Source: Planomicrobium okeanokoites (GTDB taxonomy: Bacteria; Bacillota; Bacilli; Bacillales_A; Planococcaceae). From it: a DNA stretch of 64,000 nt. Positions 27,456 through 35,958 of this stretch are shown piece by piece. How positions within the stretch are numbered: the stretch's first letter is position 1; every line of letters begins with the position of its first letter. The notes under the pieces were generated by a model. It ran no database searches. It was not told the DNA's origin and saw only the letters and a program-made list of their open reading frames with translations. The stretch spans positions 1-64,000 of the forward strand of contig NZ_QQRS01000004.1 of NCBI RefSeq assembly GCF_003428875.1, in the 5' to 3' direction. Position numbers and translations under genes: made by a program.

Positions 27456-28982
27456 CTAATAAGCGAAATAGATTGTGTAAAACTTTTGCAGTGCAGCCCA
27501 GTCTTTTTCAAAACCTGGCTGGATGCAGGAAATCTGAAAGATGCCGCGCCGGCGAAGATAGCCGCTTTGGGCATGGAGTTCATATCCTGATAAATGGGCA
27601 TCTTGCGGAAAATCCGCAAATTGTTCAATCGACCTGATTGTGATTGCGGTAGGAAATCCTTCTGCCATTAATGGCCATGTGCCAATTTCCCCTTTTACAT
27701 ATTCAAACCGCTCCTGCAGCAATTGATAACGTTCCGGATATTGCTTCAACGCAATTCCGAAGCTTTTCAGCAAGCTGTATGGCAAGGTGAAAGGGATGTC
27801 ATGCTGATACATCCCGAGATCCAGATAGCTTGGCAATGAGTAGTCTGCAGTTATTTCGTGATCAGAAAATACGACAGCGAGTCCGCTCATTGTGCCAACT
27901 GCTTTACCGCTGGTCGCCGTCGCCAGCCAACAGGCTTCCATTGAAAATGGTATTGCCCCAAAACTGCTGATGCAATCAACGCAAAGTTTAATATTGTATT
28001 CTTCGCACAGCTCACGGATAGCTTCAAAATCATTCACCATGCCGGTCGAAGTTTCGCCGTGCACCATCAGCAGCCAGCCATATTTTCCGCTTCCCAGTAA
28101 TTCTTGGATGGATTCCATGGAAAAACTTTCGCCCCACTGGTTTTCTTCACTGTCGAATTCAAGCTGCCACCGCGTTGCCTGCCTGATCAGCCGCTCACCG
28201 AATTCTCCGTTCGACAAAATCAGACCGCGTTCATTCCGCCTGGAAAGCTGGGCCACCATCGCTTCATTGGCCAAGGTGCCACTCCCTGACAACAGGTAGG
28301 GTGAAGCACCGGACATGACTCGCAATTTTTCTTTCACTTCCTGATAGATCGCCTGAAAGGTGGATGACCGGTGAGACATCGCTTCTTCAGTAAAGGGGCG
28401 TCCCAATTCTTCCGTCAGTTTCAGAGGGCCCGGCAAAAACAATCTTCGTTTTGCCTGCAGCCTTGCAGCTACAGACTCCGCATAATCAGCGCGCGTGGTA
28501 ATCATGGGAATAAAAACGGCGTCCCCGCTGCCTACAGGCTCTGCGAATTGACGGAAGCCGAGCTGTCCATAAAGTTTCAATTCACGGACTGTGCCAGAAA
28601 TTACTGCGGCATCAAATCCTTCTTCACAGCAATAATCGGATAAAGCACGCGCCAGCAGAAAGAAGACGCGGCCATTGCGATGTTCTTTCCGAACAGCGAG
28701 CAATCGTATTTCGCAAAGTTTTCCCGGATTATCGAGATGTACTTCAACTTGGCCAATTTTTCGATCCAGGGAAAACGGCCGGTCGGAGCGAACGGCAATC
28801 ATGCCCACCAATTCCTTATCGGACAATACGACCAGATATGTATTCTGTTCATGATAAGGATCCACTCGCATCGCTGATTCATGGGCTTCATGCTGGGGAA
28901 TCTCTTCCACGAATGTGGTGTAGTTCAGTTTTGCTATTTCATCGAATTCCTTTTTGGAGCGGGCAATTTTACACCAGTACAC
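27456..28982 (-). CDS. GNAT acyltransferase - class V aminotransferase fusion
   Basis: 508 aa, two domains. Residues ~1-165 look like a GNAT fold of the autoinducer/N-acyl synthase-like type (LNYTTFVEEIPQHEAH; CEIRLLAVRKEHRNGRVFFLLARAL). Residues ~175-505 are a class V PLP aminotransferase: LFLPGPLKLTEEL, LLSGSGTLANEA, VDCISSFGAIPF with the ring-binding Asp, and the probable PLP lysine in ATSGKAVGTMSG. The start is GTG with AAAGGGGAG upstream. It lies 15 nt after the DAO gene, so both are one transcript. The substrate is unknown; 2-aminoethylphosphonate- or alanine-glyoxylate-type chemistry is possible. Confidence 0.85.
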   Translation of the reverse strand: MYWCKIARSKKEFDEIAKLNYTTFVEEIPQHEAHESAMRVDPYHEQNTYLVVLSDKELVGMIAVRSDRPFSLDRKIGQVEVHLDNPGKLCEIRLLAVRKEHRNGRVFFLLARALSDYCCEEGFDAAVISGTVRELKLYGQLGFRQFAEPVGSGDAVFIPMITTRADYAESVAARLQAKRRLFLPGPLKLTEELGRPFTEEAMSHRSSTFQAIYQEVKEKLRVMSGASPYLLSGSGTLANEAMVAQLSRRNERGLILSNGEFGERLIRQATRWQLEFDSEENQWGESFSMESIQELLGSGKYGWLLMVHGETSTGMVNDFEAIRELCEEYNIKLCVDCISSFGAIPFSMEACWLATATSGKAVGTMSGLAVVFSDHEITADYSLPSYLDLGMYQHDIPFTLPYSLLKSFGIALKQYPERYQLLQERFEYVKGEIGTWPLMAEGFPTAITIRSIEQFADFPQDAHLSGYELHAQSGYLRRRGIFQISCIQPGFEKDWAALQKFYTIYFAY

Positions 28983-28997
28983 GAGTCTCTCCCCTTT

Positions 28998-30116
28998 CTA
29001 TACTTTTCGGAAAACCTCATCGATCGAGTAGTCACCCAATTCGATATCCGGTGGAATCCCCATCGCTATTTTAGCCAGCTGCGAGCCCAGAAACGGTCCT
29101 GCCGTCAGCCCCGAAGATCCCAAAGCATTGGCGGCGAAAAGATTTTCGTGTTCCGGAACCTGGCCGATAAACGGCAAAGCACTTAAAGTCGATGGCCGAA
29201 AGCCGGTGCTGGCGCCTGTCAATTCTGCGGCAGCCAGCCCAGGAACAACGTCCAGGACTTTATCAAGTACATGGTGGATACCCCCTGCCGTCAATTTAGT
29301 ATCAAAACCCGCATTATTTTCATGTGTGGCTCCGGCTATGATGCGTCCATCCGAAAATGGGACGATATATTGTCCGAACGGCACCATCGCCACCGGCCAT
29401 TCGCCAGTCGCATTGTCATCCAGCTGCAATTGGAGAATCTGCGCTTTTTGCGGCACCACATCCATCTCCAGTCCAAGGGCTCCGAATAATTCAGGCGCCC
29501 ACGCACCTCCTGCCGACACGATGCTGTCAGCGAATATTTCCTGCTGCTCCGTCTGTACGCCGACCACTTTATCGTTTTCAACAATCAGCTTCGCATCTCC
29601 TGCGATAATTTCTGCGCCCAGTTTTCTGGCGGCGCTAATCAGTGCATCCCGAACAGCTCTGCCATCCACTCTTGCCGCGCCGCTTACGTAAAGCGATCCA
29701 TATTCATCGCCTGCATGCGGAAATAAAGCTTTAGTCTGCCCGGCATCCAGCCTTTCAATGACACCCATTTCAGGTGCATCTTCTTTTCGCTCACGGGCTT
29801 TGGCTTCCATCTTATCCAATTTGCTGTCTTCGTGGATGCTGACAATGCCCACTTGCTTATAACCCGTCTCCGTTTCACCCAGTTCCACCAGTTCCTTTAT
29901 CAATGCAGGATAGTATTTCGCTCCACTTTTTGCGAGGTGATACCAGGCTTTATTGCGGCGCTGGGATATCCATGGACAAACGATTCCTGCGGCTGCACCG
30001 GTCGCCTGGCCCGGATCTTTGCGGTCGATCAACGTCACTTCCGCTCCTGCTTTCGCCGCTTCATATGCCGTCGACGCTCCCAGGATCCCTCCACCAATAA
30101 TGATCAATGACTTCAT
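28998..30116 (-). CDS. FAD-dependent oxidoreductase, DAO/glycine-oxidase family
   Basis: 372 aa. N-terminal dinucleotide-binding IIIGGGILGASTAYEAA and a second FAD signature near GAAAGIVCPWIS; C-terminal GFRPSTLSALPFIGQ and NALGSSGLTAGPFLG are typical of D-amino-acid oxidases/dehydrogenases. ATG at 30116 has AAGGTGAAG upstream. The operon partner is the GNAT-aminotransferase fusion, which suggests joint metabolism of an amino compound. Confidence 0.88.
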   Translation of the reverse strand: MKSLIIIGGGILGASTAYEAAKAGAEVTLIDRKDPGQATGAAAGIVCPWISQRRNKAWYHLAKSGAKYYPALIKELVELGETETGYKQVGIVSIHEDSKLDKMEAKARERKEDAPEMGVIERLDAGQTKALFPHAGDEYGSLYVSGAARVDGRAVRDALISAARKLGAEIIAGDAKLIVENDKVVGVQTEQQEIFADSIVSAGGAWAPELFGALGLEMDVVPQKAQILQLQLDDNATGEWPVAMVPFGQYIVPFSDGRIIAGATHENNAGFDTKLTAGGIHHVLDKVLDVVPGLAAAELTGASTGFRPSTLSALPFIGQVPEHENLFAANALGSSGLTAGPFLGSQLAKIAMGIPPDIELGDYSIDEVFRKV

Positions 30117-30149
30117 ATCTTCACCTTTTTTCTGCTTCTTATGCATTCC

Positions 30150-30178
30150 ATTCTAAAGCACAACCGCACCATACTCAA
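30150..30178 (-). promoter_or_regulatory. Sigma-A promoter of the DAO-aminotransferase pair
   Basis: Minus strand TTGAGT-17 nt-TAGAAT, 34 nt before the start codon. Confidence 0.68.
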
Positions 30179-30268
30179 CTTCGTTCCAAATTGCAGCGGC
30201 CTGATTCAATTTTTGTATTTGCGGGTAAAGCAAGAAATAGAAACGATACGAGACAGGAGGAATAGACA

Positions 30269-31111
30269 ATGGAAAAAAGCAGAAGCACTGAAGCCATCCT
30301 GCCGATGACTTCCGTTAAAAGCGGCTCCGGAGTGGAAGTTGCCCCGGATGTGTATTGCTACACCAATCAGATCGTCAATCTCTTTTTCATCGGGAACCCA
30401 AATGTAAGCAGTGATTATATTTTAGTGGATGCCGGCATGCCCCGCTCCGCTGATAAGATCCTCCAGGAAGCCGAAAATCGGTTTGGCCCGGATCACAATC
30501 TGAAAGCGATCATACTTACCCATGGCCATTTCGACCATGTCGGCAGCATCATCGATATTCTTGAAAAATATCCCGTTCCCGTTTACGCACACCCACTGGA
30601 ATTCAGCTATCTAAAAGGGATAACCAATTATCCTCAGCCTGATTCATCGGTTGAAGGCGGGCTCGTCGCGAAAATTTCAAAAGCATTCCCTGCGGAAGCC
30701 ATCGATATTTCCGCGCATCTGAAAGAACTTCCAGCAGATGGGTCAGTGCCTGGCATGCCCGGTTGGCAATGGATCCATACTCCCGGCCATTCGGAGGGAC
30801 ATGTTTCATTGTTCCGAAAAGCGGGCAAACTGCTGATTGCAGGAGATGCTTTCGTGACCGTCAAACAGGATTCCCTCTATAAAGTATTGACGCAGAAAAA
30901 AGAAGTCTGCGGTCCCCCTGTCTATTTGACCACCGACTGGCGGGCAGCATGGGAGTCGGTTGTAAAACTGACTGATCTGCAGCCGGCAATTGCAGTCACC
31001 GGCCACGGCAAACCGATTTATGGTTCTGCGCTGGCGGAAGGGCTTGTTGATCTCGCGAAAAATTTCCAGAAGAAAGCAGTGCCTTCCCACGGCAAGTTCG
31101 TCGACCGTTAA
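30269..31111 (+). CDS. Metallo-beta-lactamase-fold hydrolase
   Basis: 280 aa. Zinc-ligand motif HGHFDHVG (~residues 82-89), later His in HTPGHSEGHVSLF, Asp in IAGDAF and His in VTGHGKP. This is the glyoxalase II/lactonase-like group; no clear substrate. RBS is AGGAGG. It is divergent from the DAO gene and may be unrelated to it. Confidence 0.88.
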   Translation: MEKSRSTEAILPMTSVKSGSGVEVAPDVYCYTNQIVNLFFIGNPNVSSDYILVDAGMPRSADKILQEAENRFGPDHNLKAIILTHGHFDHVGSIIDILEKYPVPVYAHPLEFSYLKGITNYPQPDSSVEGGLVAKISKAFPAEAIDISAHLKELPADGSVPGMPGWQWIHTPGHSEGHVSLFRKAGKLLIAGDAFVTVKQDSLYKVLTQKKEVCGPPVYLTTDWRAAWESVVKLTDLQPAIAVTGHGKPIYGSALAEGLVDLAKNFQKKAVPSHGKFVDR

Positions 31112-31155
31112 CTTTACTATAAAAAATTAAATTATATATTTTGCTTCAGCCTTTA

Positions 31156-31181
31156 AACGCCAGCATCAACTGGCGTTTTTT
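31156..31181 (+). terminator. Terminator of the MBL gene
   Basis: AACGCCAG/CTGGCGTT stem, loop CATCAA, followed by T4-6. Confidence 0.88.
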
Positions 31182-31230
31182 GTGCTGGTCCACCAAAGAT
31201 TTACAAATATATTAATTTTCAGATTTAAGG

Positions 31231-31256
31231 TTTATGGTTCCATATCTTGGGGTATA
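31231..31256 (+). promoter_or_regulatory. SigB promoter of the sucrose synthesis pair
   Basis: GTTTAT-14 nt-GGGTAT, 62 nt before the start codon at 31319. Only one base deviates from the GTTTAA/GGGTAT consensus. Confidence 0.78.
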
Positions 31257-31318
31257 CAAAAACGAAGTCCCAATTTTTTTAATAAGGATTTATGAATATA
31301 GAAACGGAGATGAACTCG

Positions 31319-32581
31319 ATGATTAAGAAAGTGCTGTTTGTTTCGGATCATGGAGATCCATTGGCAAAGTTGGGCGGTAAGCAAGCCGGAGGCCAGAATA
31401 ATTATGTAAAACAATTGGCACTTGCAATGGAAGATAAAGGACTGCAGGTAGATGTCGTCACGCATTGGTGTGAAGAATCGGCCCCCCGTATCGAAGAATT
31501 CGGAAAAGCGTGCCGTGTAATCCGCATAGAAGCCGGATACAAAGGCTTCGTATCAAAAAATGAAATGCATTCAATGCTCTCTGCATTTTATAACGAATTG
31601 AAAGAGACACTTCCACTCGAAACTTATGATATTGTCCATACCCATTACTGGCTGTCAGGTTTAATCGGGATAAAATTGAAGGATGAGTTTAATCTGCCAT
31701 TCATCCACACATCCCATTCCCTTGGCTGGGCAAAAGAAGAAGCCACAGGAATTGAAGATGAACGGCGGACAGAAGCTGAAACTGAGATCTTGCAAAAAGC
31801 CGATCACGTTTTAGCTACTACAAACAGTGAAAAACATTTGATCAAAAAGAATGTCGACTCTCCTTCTCCCATCAGCGTAATCCCCATTGGTGTTGACGAA
31901 GCGTTTAAAGTACGCGGAAGCCGGACCCATATTCGCAAAAAACTTGGATATTCCAGTCCATTATTCGTTTTCGCCGGAAGATTGGAAGAAACCAAAGGCA
32001 TCTTCACCTTGCTGAATGCATTTAAGCTGCTCGCCGAAAAGACGACAGATACGTATCGCCCCCGCCTTGTGCTCGCTGGCGGCGAACCGGATGCAATTGA
32101 CCCTGCGACAAAACTTCCAAAAAACCATAAAATCCGGAAAGCTTTGCGCGGTATAGAAGATCATGTGGACTTTCTCGGCCCTAAATCACAGGAAGAACTG
32201 GCATTGCTCTTCAATTCCGCGACAGCAACCATCGTCCCGAGTTTCTATGAATCCTTCGGAATGGTTGCGGCAGAAGCCCAGGCTTGCGGAAGCCCCGTTA
32301 TCGCTTCGAATGTGGGCGGACTTAAAAATGTCGTTCAGGATGGGGTTACCGGCCTTCTTGTGGAAACGAAAAATGCAGTCGATTTGGCTGTAGCGATGGA
32401 GGTTATTTCGGTTAATTCCCTTCTTGCCCAAAAACTCAGCAGACAAGCTGTAGAACTGGCTAAAAAAGATTTCCATTGGCCGTCGATTTCTGAAAGAGTA
32501 TTGAAAATGTATGAGGTGGTAAGCAGTGAAAGAAGCAACACATATACTGGCAACCGATTTAGATGGAACATTAGTCGGTGA
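31319..32581 (+). CDS. GT4 glycosyltransferase, probable sucrose-phosphate synthase
   Basis: 420 aa GT-B enzyme. N-domain GGKQAGGQNNYVKQLA and HTHYWLSGLIG..HTSHSLGWAK; C-domain VIPIGVD, FAGRLEETKG and the donor-binding ESFGMVAAEAQACGSPVIASNVGG. SPS joins UDP/ADP-glucose to fructose-6-phosphate. That role is inferred mainly from the next gene, a clear sucrose-phosphatase homologue. ATG at 31319 has GGAG 9 nt upstream; codons upstream of it are in frame but less likely. Its 3' end overlaps the phosphatase gene by 56 nt, an unusually long overlap. A SigB-type promoter precedes it. Confidence 0.8.
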   Translation: MIKKVLFVSDHGDPLAKLGGKQAGGQNNYVKQLALAMEDKGLQVDVVTHWCEESAPRIEEFGKACRVIRIEAGYKGFVSKNEMHSMLSAFYNELKETLPLETYDIVHTHYWLSGLIGIKLKDEFNLPFIHTSHSLGWAKEEATGIEDERRTEAETEILQKADHVLATTNSEKHLIKKNVDSPSPISVIPIGVDEAFKVRGSRTHIRKKLGYSSPLFVFAGRLEETKGIFTLLNAFKLLAEKTTDTYRPRLVLAGGEPDAIDPATKLPKNHKIRKALRGIEDHVDFLGPKSQEELALLFNSATATIVPSFYESFGMVAAEAQACGSPVIASNVGGLKNVVQDGVTGLLVETKNAVDLAVAMEVISVNSLLAQKLSRQAVELAKKDFHWPSISERVLKMYEVVSSERSNTYTGNRFRWNISR

Positions 32582-33245
32582 TCGAAAAGGGCTCGATGGA
32601 CTTCTGGAGTTCTATAATAAACAGAAATTCACCGTGTCTCTTATCTACATCACCGGACGCCATTACCAATCGGCTTTGTCACTGATCCAAGAGGAAAATT
32701 TGCCTGTCCCTGATGTACTCGTTACGGATGTCGGGACAGAAGTCCATATCGGAGCACCGCTCAAAAAAGACCTGGAATGGGAAAACAAGATGCTCGGACA
32801 ATGGCAGCCTGAAGCAATTGATGGACTTGCCGCGACATTTGAAGGTTTGCAAAAACAGGACCTGCCGGTTACTAACCGGTGTTCCTATTACGCTGAAGAT
32901 ATTAAAATTGTGGAAGCTTTTGAAAACAGTCTTACAGAAGCAGGAATTCCTCACAGGCTGATATACAGTGGCGGTCGTGACCTCGACATCCTGCCAGCCG
33001 GCAGCGGCAAAGGCTCAGCGCTTGAATATATCCTAGATAAATTCAGTGCACGTGAGGCCAAAATACTGGTGGCCGGTGATTCGGGCAACGATAAAGAAAT
33101 GCTGACTTTGGGCCATCCATCTGTTATGGTTGGCAATGCCCAGCCTGAATTGCTTGAATGTCCTGAAAGCAAGATGATTTTCAGAGCTTCGAAAGCTTGT
33201 GCCGGAGGCATTCAGGAAGCCTGGACGCATTTTCATCCGGAATAA
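32526..33245 (+). CDS. Sucrose-6-phosphate phosphatase-like HAD hydrolase
   Basis: 239 aa HAD-superfamily (Cof/SPP type). Motif I LATDLDGTLVGD (Asp nucleophile), motif II YITGRHY, motif III/IV GKGSALEYI and AGDSGNDKEML. Similarity to cyanobacterial SPP runs end to end, including VGTEVH, SGGRDLDILP and VGNAQPELL. Start is GTG with GAGGTGG upstream inside the SPS gene. It releases free sucrose, a compatible solute, from sucrose-6-phosphate. Confidence 0.85.
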   Translation: MKEATHILATDLDGTLVGDRKGLDGLLEFYNKQKFTVSLIYITGRHYQSALSLIQEENLPVPDVLVTDVGTEVHIGAPLKKDLEWENKMLGQWQPEAIDGLAATFEGLQKQDLPVTNRCSYYAEDIKIVEAFENSLTEAGIPHRLIYSGGRDLDILPAGSGKGSALEYILDKFSAREAKILVAGDSGNDKEMLTLGHPSVMVGNAQPELLECPESKMIFRASKACAGGIQEAWTHFHPE

Positions 33246-33249
33246 CCCT

Positions 33250-33285
33250 CCCTTTCCAAACCTCGTGTTCTGGAAAGGGATTTTT
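33250..33285 (+). terminator. Terminator of the sucrose pair
   Basis: CCCTTTCC/GGAAAGGG stem, 14-nt loop, then ATTTTT; 5 nt after the phosphatase stop. Confidence 0.8.
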
Positions 33286-33448
33286 CTTTCGGTTTAGCGT
33301 CAGTCCCCGTTATCATTTGTTTTTTCCGTCAGATGGTTTATATTTAAGGGGAAGGCAATTTCATTTTCAGGAATGGTTTACGCCAAGAGAATATACATAA
33401 ATACATAAACGCACGATGGAGTATCCAAGTGAAAAGGAGGAATTTGAG

Positions 33449-34279
33449 ATGAGTAAAGTTGCGAATCTGCAAAAAGAGTCAATGGTCATGCTGAAAGAAA
33501 CGAGCCGTACCTTCTTCATTCCCATCAGTTTTTTGGAACCTGCTCTGAAAAAGACTGTAGGCTCAGCTTACCTTTGCATGCGCGCAATCGATGAACTCGA
33601 AGATCATCCGGAATTGGACGATGAAGTTAAAAGCAGGCTGTTACGGGAAACCAGTAAAATGCTTCATATGCCCTTCGATCGGGAAGCTTATGAAGCGCTG
33701 CTTAAACCTTATGAACACATGCTTCCGGAAGTTAGCCTCCGATTGGCTGATTGGATCAGTGTCTGCCCGCCTGAAATAGCGCCGAAAGTCTTGGAGTCGA
33801 CAGCGGAAATGGCCGACGGAATGGCCAAATGGGTAGACAGAAAATTTGTCATCCGCACCCGCGAAGACCTCGATGATTATACGTATTATGTCGCGGGACT
33901 GGTCGGTACGATGCTTTCCGATCTCTGGAAATGGCATGATAATACGGAAACAGATCCGCAGCTTGCGATTGGTTTCGGGCGCGGCCTGCAAGCCGTCAAT
34001 ATGCTCCGCAATCTGGATGAGGACCGCGAGCGTGGTGTCAGCTTTGTACCGGAAGGCTGGACACGCGACGATATGTTCAATTATGCAAATGAAAATCTGG
34101 CACAAGCCGATCTGTATGTAAAATCGATCACCAATAAGCGGATTCTGATGTTCTGTAAAGTCCCGCTTGCTTTGGCACACAGCACATTAAAAGCATTAAA
34201 ATCCGGCAGAGAGAAAATGAGCCGTACAGAAGTTGAAGGCATCGTTGAACAATTGAAAGAACAGGAACAAATCAATTAA
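33449..34279 (+). CDS. Squalene/phytoene synthase family protein
   Basis: 276 aa trans-isoprenyl (head-to-head) synthase fold. First Asp-rich motif in MRAIDELEDH (~residues 37-46), second in NMLRNLDEDRERG (~residue 190), plus SRTFFIPISFL at the N-terminus. The family condenses two prenyl diphosphates to squalene, dehydrosqualene or phytoene, or, as reported for YisP, only hydrolyses them. No desaturase or cyclase gene is adjacent, so the product is unknown. ATG at 33449 has AGGAGG 8 nt upstream. Confidence 0.85.
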   Translation: MSKVANLQKESMVMLKETSRTFFIPISFLEPALKKTVGSAYLCMRAIDELEDHPELDDEVKSRLLRETSKMLHMPFDREAYEALLKPYEHMLPEVSLRLADWISVCPPEIAPKVLESTAEMADGMAKWVDRKFVIRTREDLDDYTYYVAGLVGTMLSDLWKWHDNTETDPQLAIGFGRGLQAVNMLRNLDEDRERGVSFVPEGWTRDDMFNYANENLAQADLYVKSITNKRILMFCKVPLALAHSTLKALKSGREKMSRTEVEGIVEQLKEQEQIN

Positions 34280-34288
34280 ACCGGCAAG

Positions 34289-34313
34289 CCCGTTTCTTTT
34301 GAAGCGGGTTTTT
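34289..34313 (+). terminator. Terminator of the squalene/phytoene synthase gene
   Basis: CCCGTTTC-TTTT-GAAGCGGG hairpin with one G-T pair, then T5. Confidence 0.85.
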
Positions 34314-34418
34314 GCTTTAAGAAATAATTCCAAAGTCATGTTTTACAATTTCTTCTTTTAGAGAAATAAATGGTTTATACTGTAAGTACAATGCAGTTCG
34401 CACAAAAGGGGCAGTAAA

Positions 34419-35873
34419 ATGACACTCACCATCATCAGCGTCTTATCCGTCGCCATTTTCATATTGAATATTTTCCTTGCCGCAGCACTGGTTTTTCTTG
34501 AACGCCGTGATGCTTCTTCAACATGGGCGTGGCTATTGGTGCTGTTTTTCATTCCGATTGCCGGTTTCTTCATCTATCTCCTGCTTGGACGGCGCCTCAG
34601 AAAAAAGACATTGTTCAAATGGGAAGGCCGTACACGTGTAGGAATCGAGAATTTGATCGCTCATCAAATGAACGAGCTTCATGATGATACGTTCTTTTTC
34701 AGAAATGACAATACCAAAGAGTATAAAGACCTGATTTATCTTCACCTTCGAAATAATGGTGCTGTTCTGACTCAAAATAACGATGTTCAGATTTTCAATG
34801 ACGGCCGCGATAAATTTGAGTCGCTTATAAAAGACATCGAAAATGCCAAACATCACATACATATCCAGTACTATATCTTCAGGCTTGATCAATTGGGCAA
34901 CCGGCTGTTGGAAGCTTTGACAGCAAAAGCGAAACAAGGTGTGAAAGTCAGGCTGCTGTATGATGATATGGGTTCCCGGACATTAAGCAAAAGGCATTTC
35001 AAAGAGTTGATCAGGTACGGCGGAGAAGTGGAAACGTTCTTTCCTTCCATACTCCCGCTCATCAACCCTCGTTTAAATTACCGCAACCATAGAAAAATCG
35101 TTGTTATCGACGGATGCATCGGATACATCGGCGGTTTTAATGTCGGTGACGAATATATCGGTCTCAGCCGGAAATTCGGCTATTGGCGCGATACACATCT
35201 CCGGCTGGAAGGCGGAGCTCTGCATCCGCTTCAAACCCGGTTCATCCGCGACTGGAACCAGGCTTCCATTCGCCAGGATATTGAGTATGATGAGATTTAT
35301 TTCCCTGCTATAGCTGAAAAAGGTACGACATCCATGCAGATCGTGTCAAGCGGTCCCGACGAGGAATGGGAACAGATCAAAGACGGCTATATGAAACTGA
35401 TCAATATGGCCGATGAATACATTTACATCCAGACCCCATATTTCATCCCGGATGCCAGTTTCTACGACGCGATCCGAGTGGCGGCTTTATCAGGGATCGA
35501 TGTTCGGGTGATGATCCCGAATAAACCCGACCATCCCTTCGTCTATTGGGCGACGTACTCTTATGCCGGCCAGCTGCTGCGTGCAGGGGCGCGTGTTTTC
35601 ATTTACGATAACGGTTTCCTGCATACGAAAATGATCGTCGTGGACGATAAGGCATCAACTGTCGGAACCGCCAATATTGATGTCCGGAGCTTTAAATTGA
35701 ATTTCGAGGTGAATGCATTCATCTATGACAATGAAATTTCGAAGGAACTTGGCAGACTGTTCCATCAGGATATGGAATTGTCGAATGAACTTACTATGCA
35801 AGCCTATTTCGAAAGAACAAAAATGATCAAAACAAAAGAATCGATTGCCCGTTTGCTGGCTCCGATTTTGTAA
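34419..35873 (+). CDS. cls: Cardiolipin synthase (PLD type)
   Basis: 484 aa. Two N-terminal membrane helices (~1-60) followed by two phospholipase-D HKD motifs: NHRKIVVIDG (~residue 225) and LHTKMIVVDD..TVGTANID (~residue 405). Condenses phosphatidylglycerol to cardiolipin at the membrane. RBS is AAAGGGG. Confidence 0.95.
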   Translation: MTLTIISVLSVAIFILNIFLAAALVFLERRDASSTWAWLLVLFFIPIAGFFIYLLLGRRLRKKTLFKWEGRTRVGIENLIAHQMNELHDDTFFFRNDNTKEYKDLIYLHLRNNGAVLTQNNDVQIFNDGRDKFESLIKDIENAKHHIHIQYYIFRLDQLGNRLLEALTAKAKQGVKVRLLYDDMGSRTLSKRHFKELIRYGGEVETFFPSILPLINPRLNYRNHRKIVVIDGCIGYIGGFNVGDEYIGLSRKFGYWRDTHLRLEGGALHPLQTRFIRDWNQASIRQDIEYDEIYFPAIAEKGTTSMQIVSSGPDEEWEQIKDGYMKLINMADEYIYIQTPYFIPDASFYDAIRVAALSGIDVRVMIPNKPDHPFVYWATYSYAGQLLRAGARVFIYDNGFLHTKMIVVDDKASTVGTANIDVRSFKLNFEVNAFIYDNEISKELGRLFHQDMELSNELTMQAYFERTKMIKTKESIARLLAPIL

Positions 35874-35910
35874 GAAAAGCGGAAACGGCCGTTGGAGTCT
35901 GGACAATAAG

Positions 35911-35950
35911 AAAAGCGCCGATCAGCAATAATTGCTGATCGGCGCTTTTT
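35911..35950. terminator. Bidirectional terminator between cls and the carboxypeptidase
   Basis: AAAAGCGCCGATCAGCAA with its exact complement and T5. The 36 bp before it (AAGCGGAAACGGCCG..GAGTCTGGAC) looks like part of an intergenic repeat but no second copy is in the window. Confidence 0.9.
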
Positions 35951-35958
35951 CGAATCAT

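Noticed and set aside
30214..30227. GGGTAA before the MBL-fold gene as a SigB -10
   Set aside because: The matching -35 position reads ATTCAA with two mismatches at the most conserved bases, so it was not listed as a SigB promoter.
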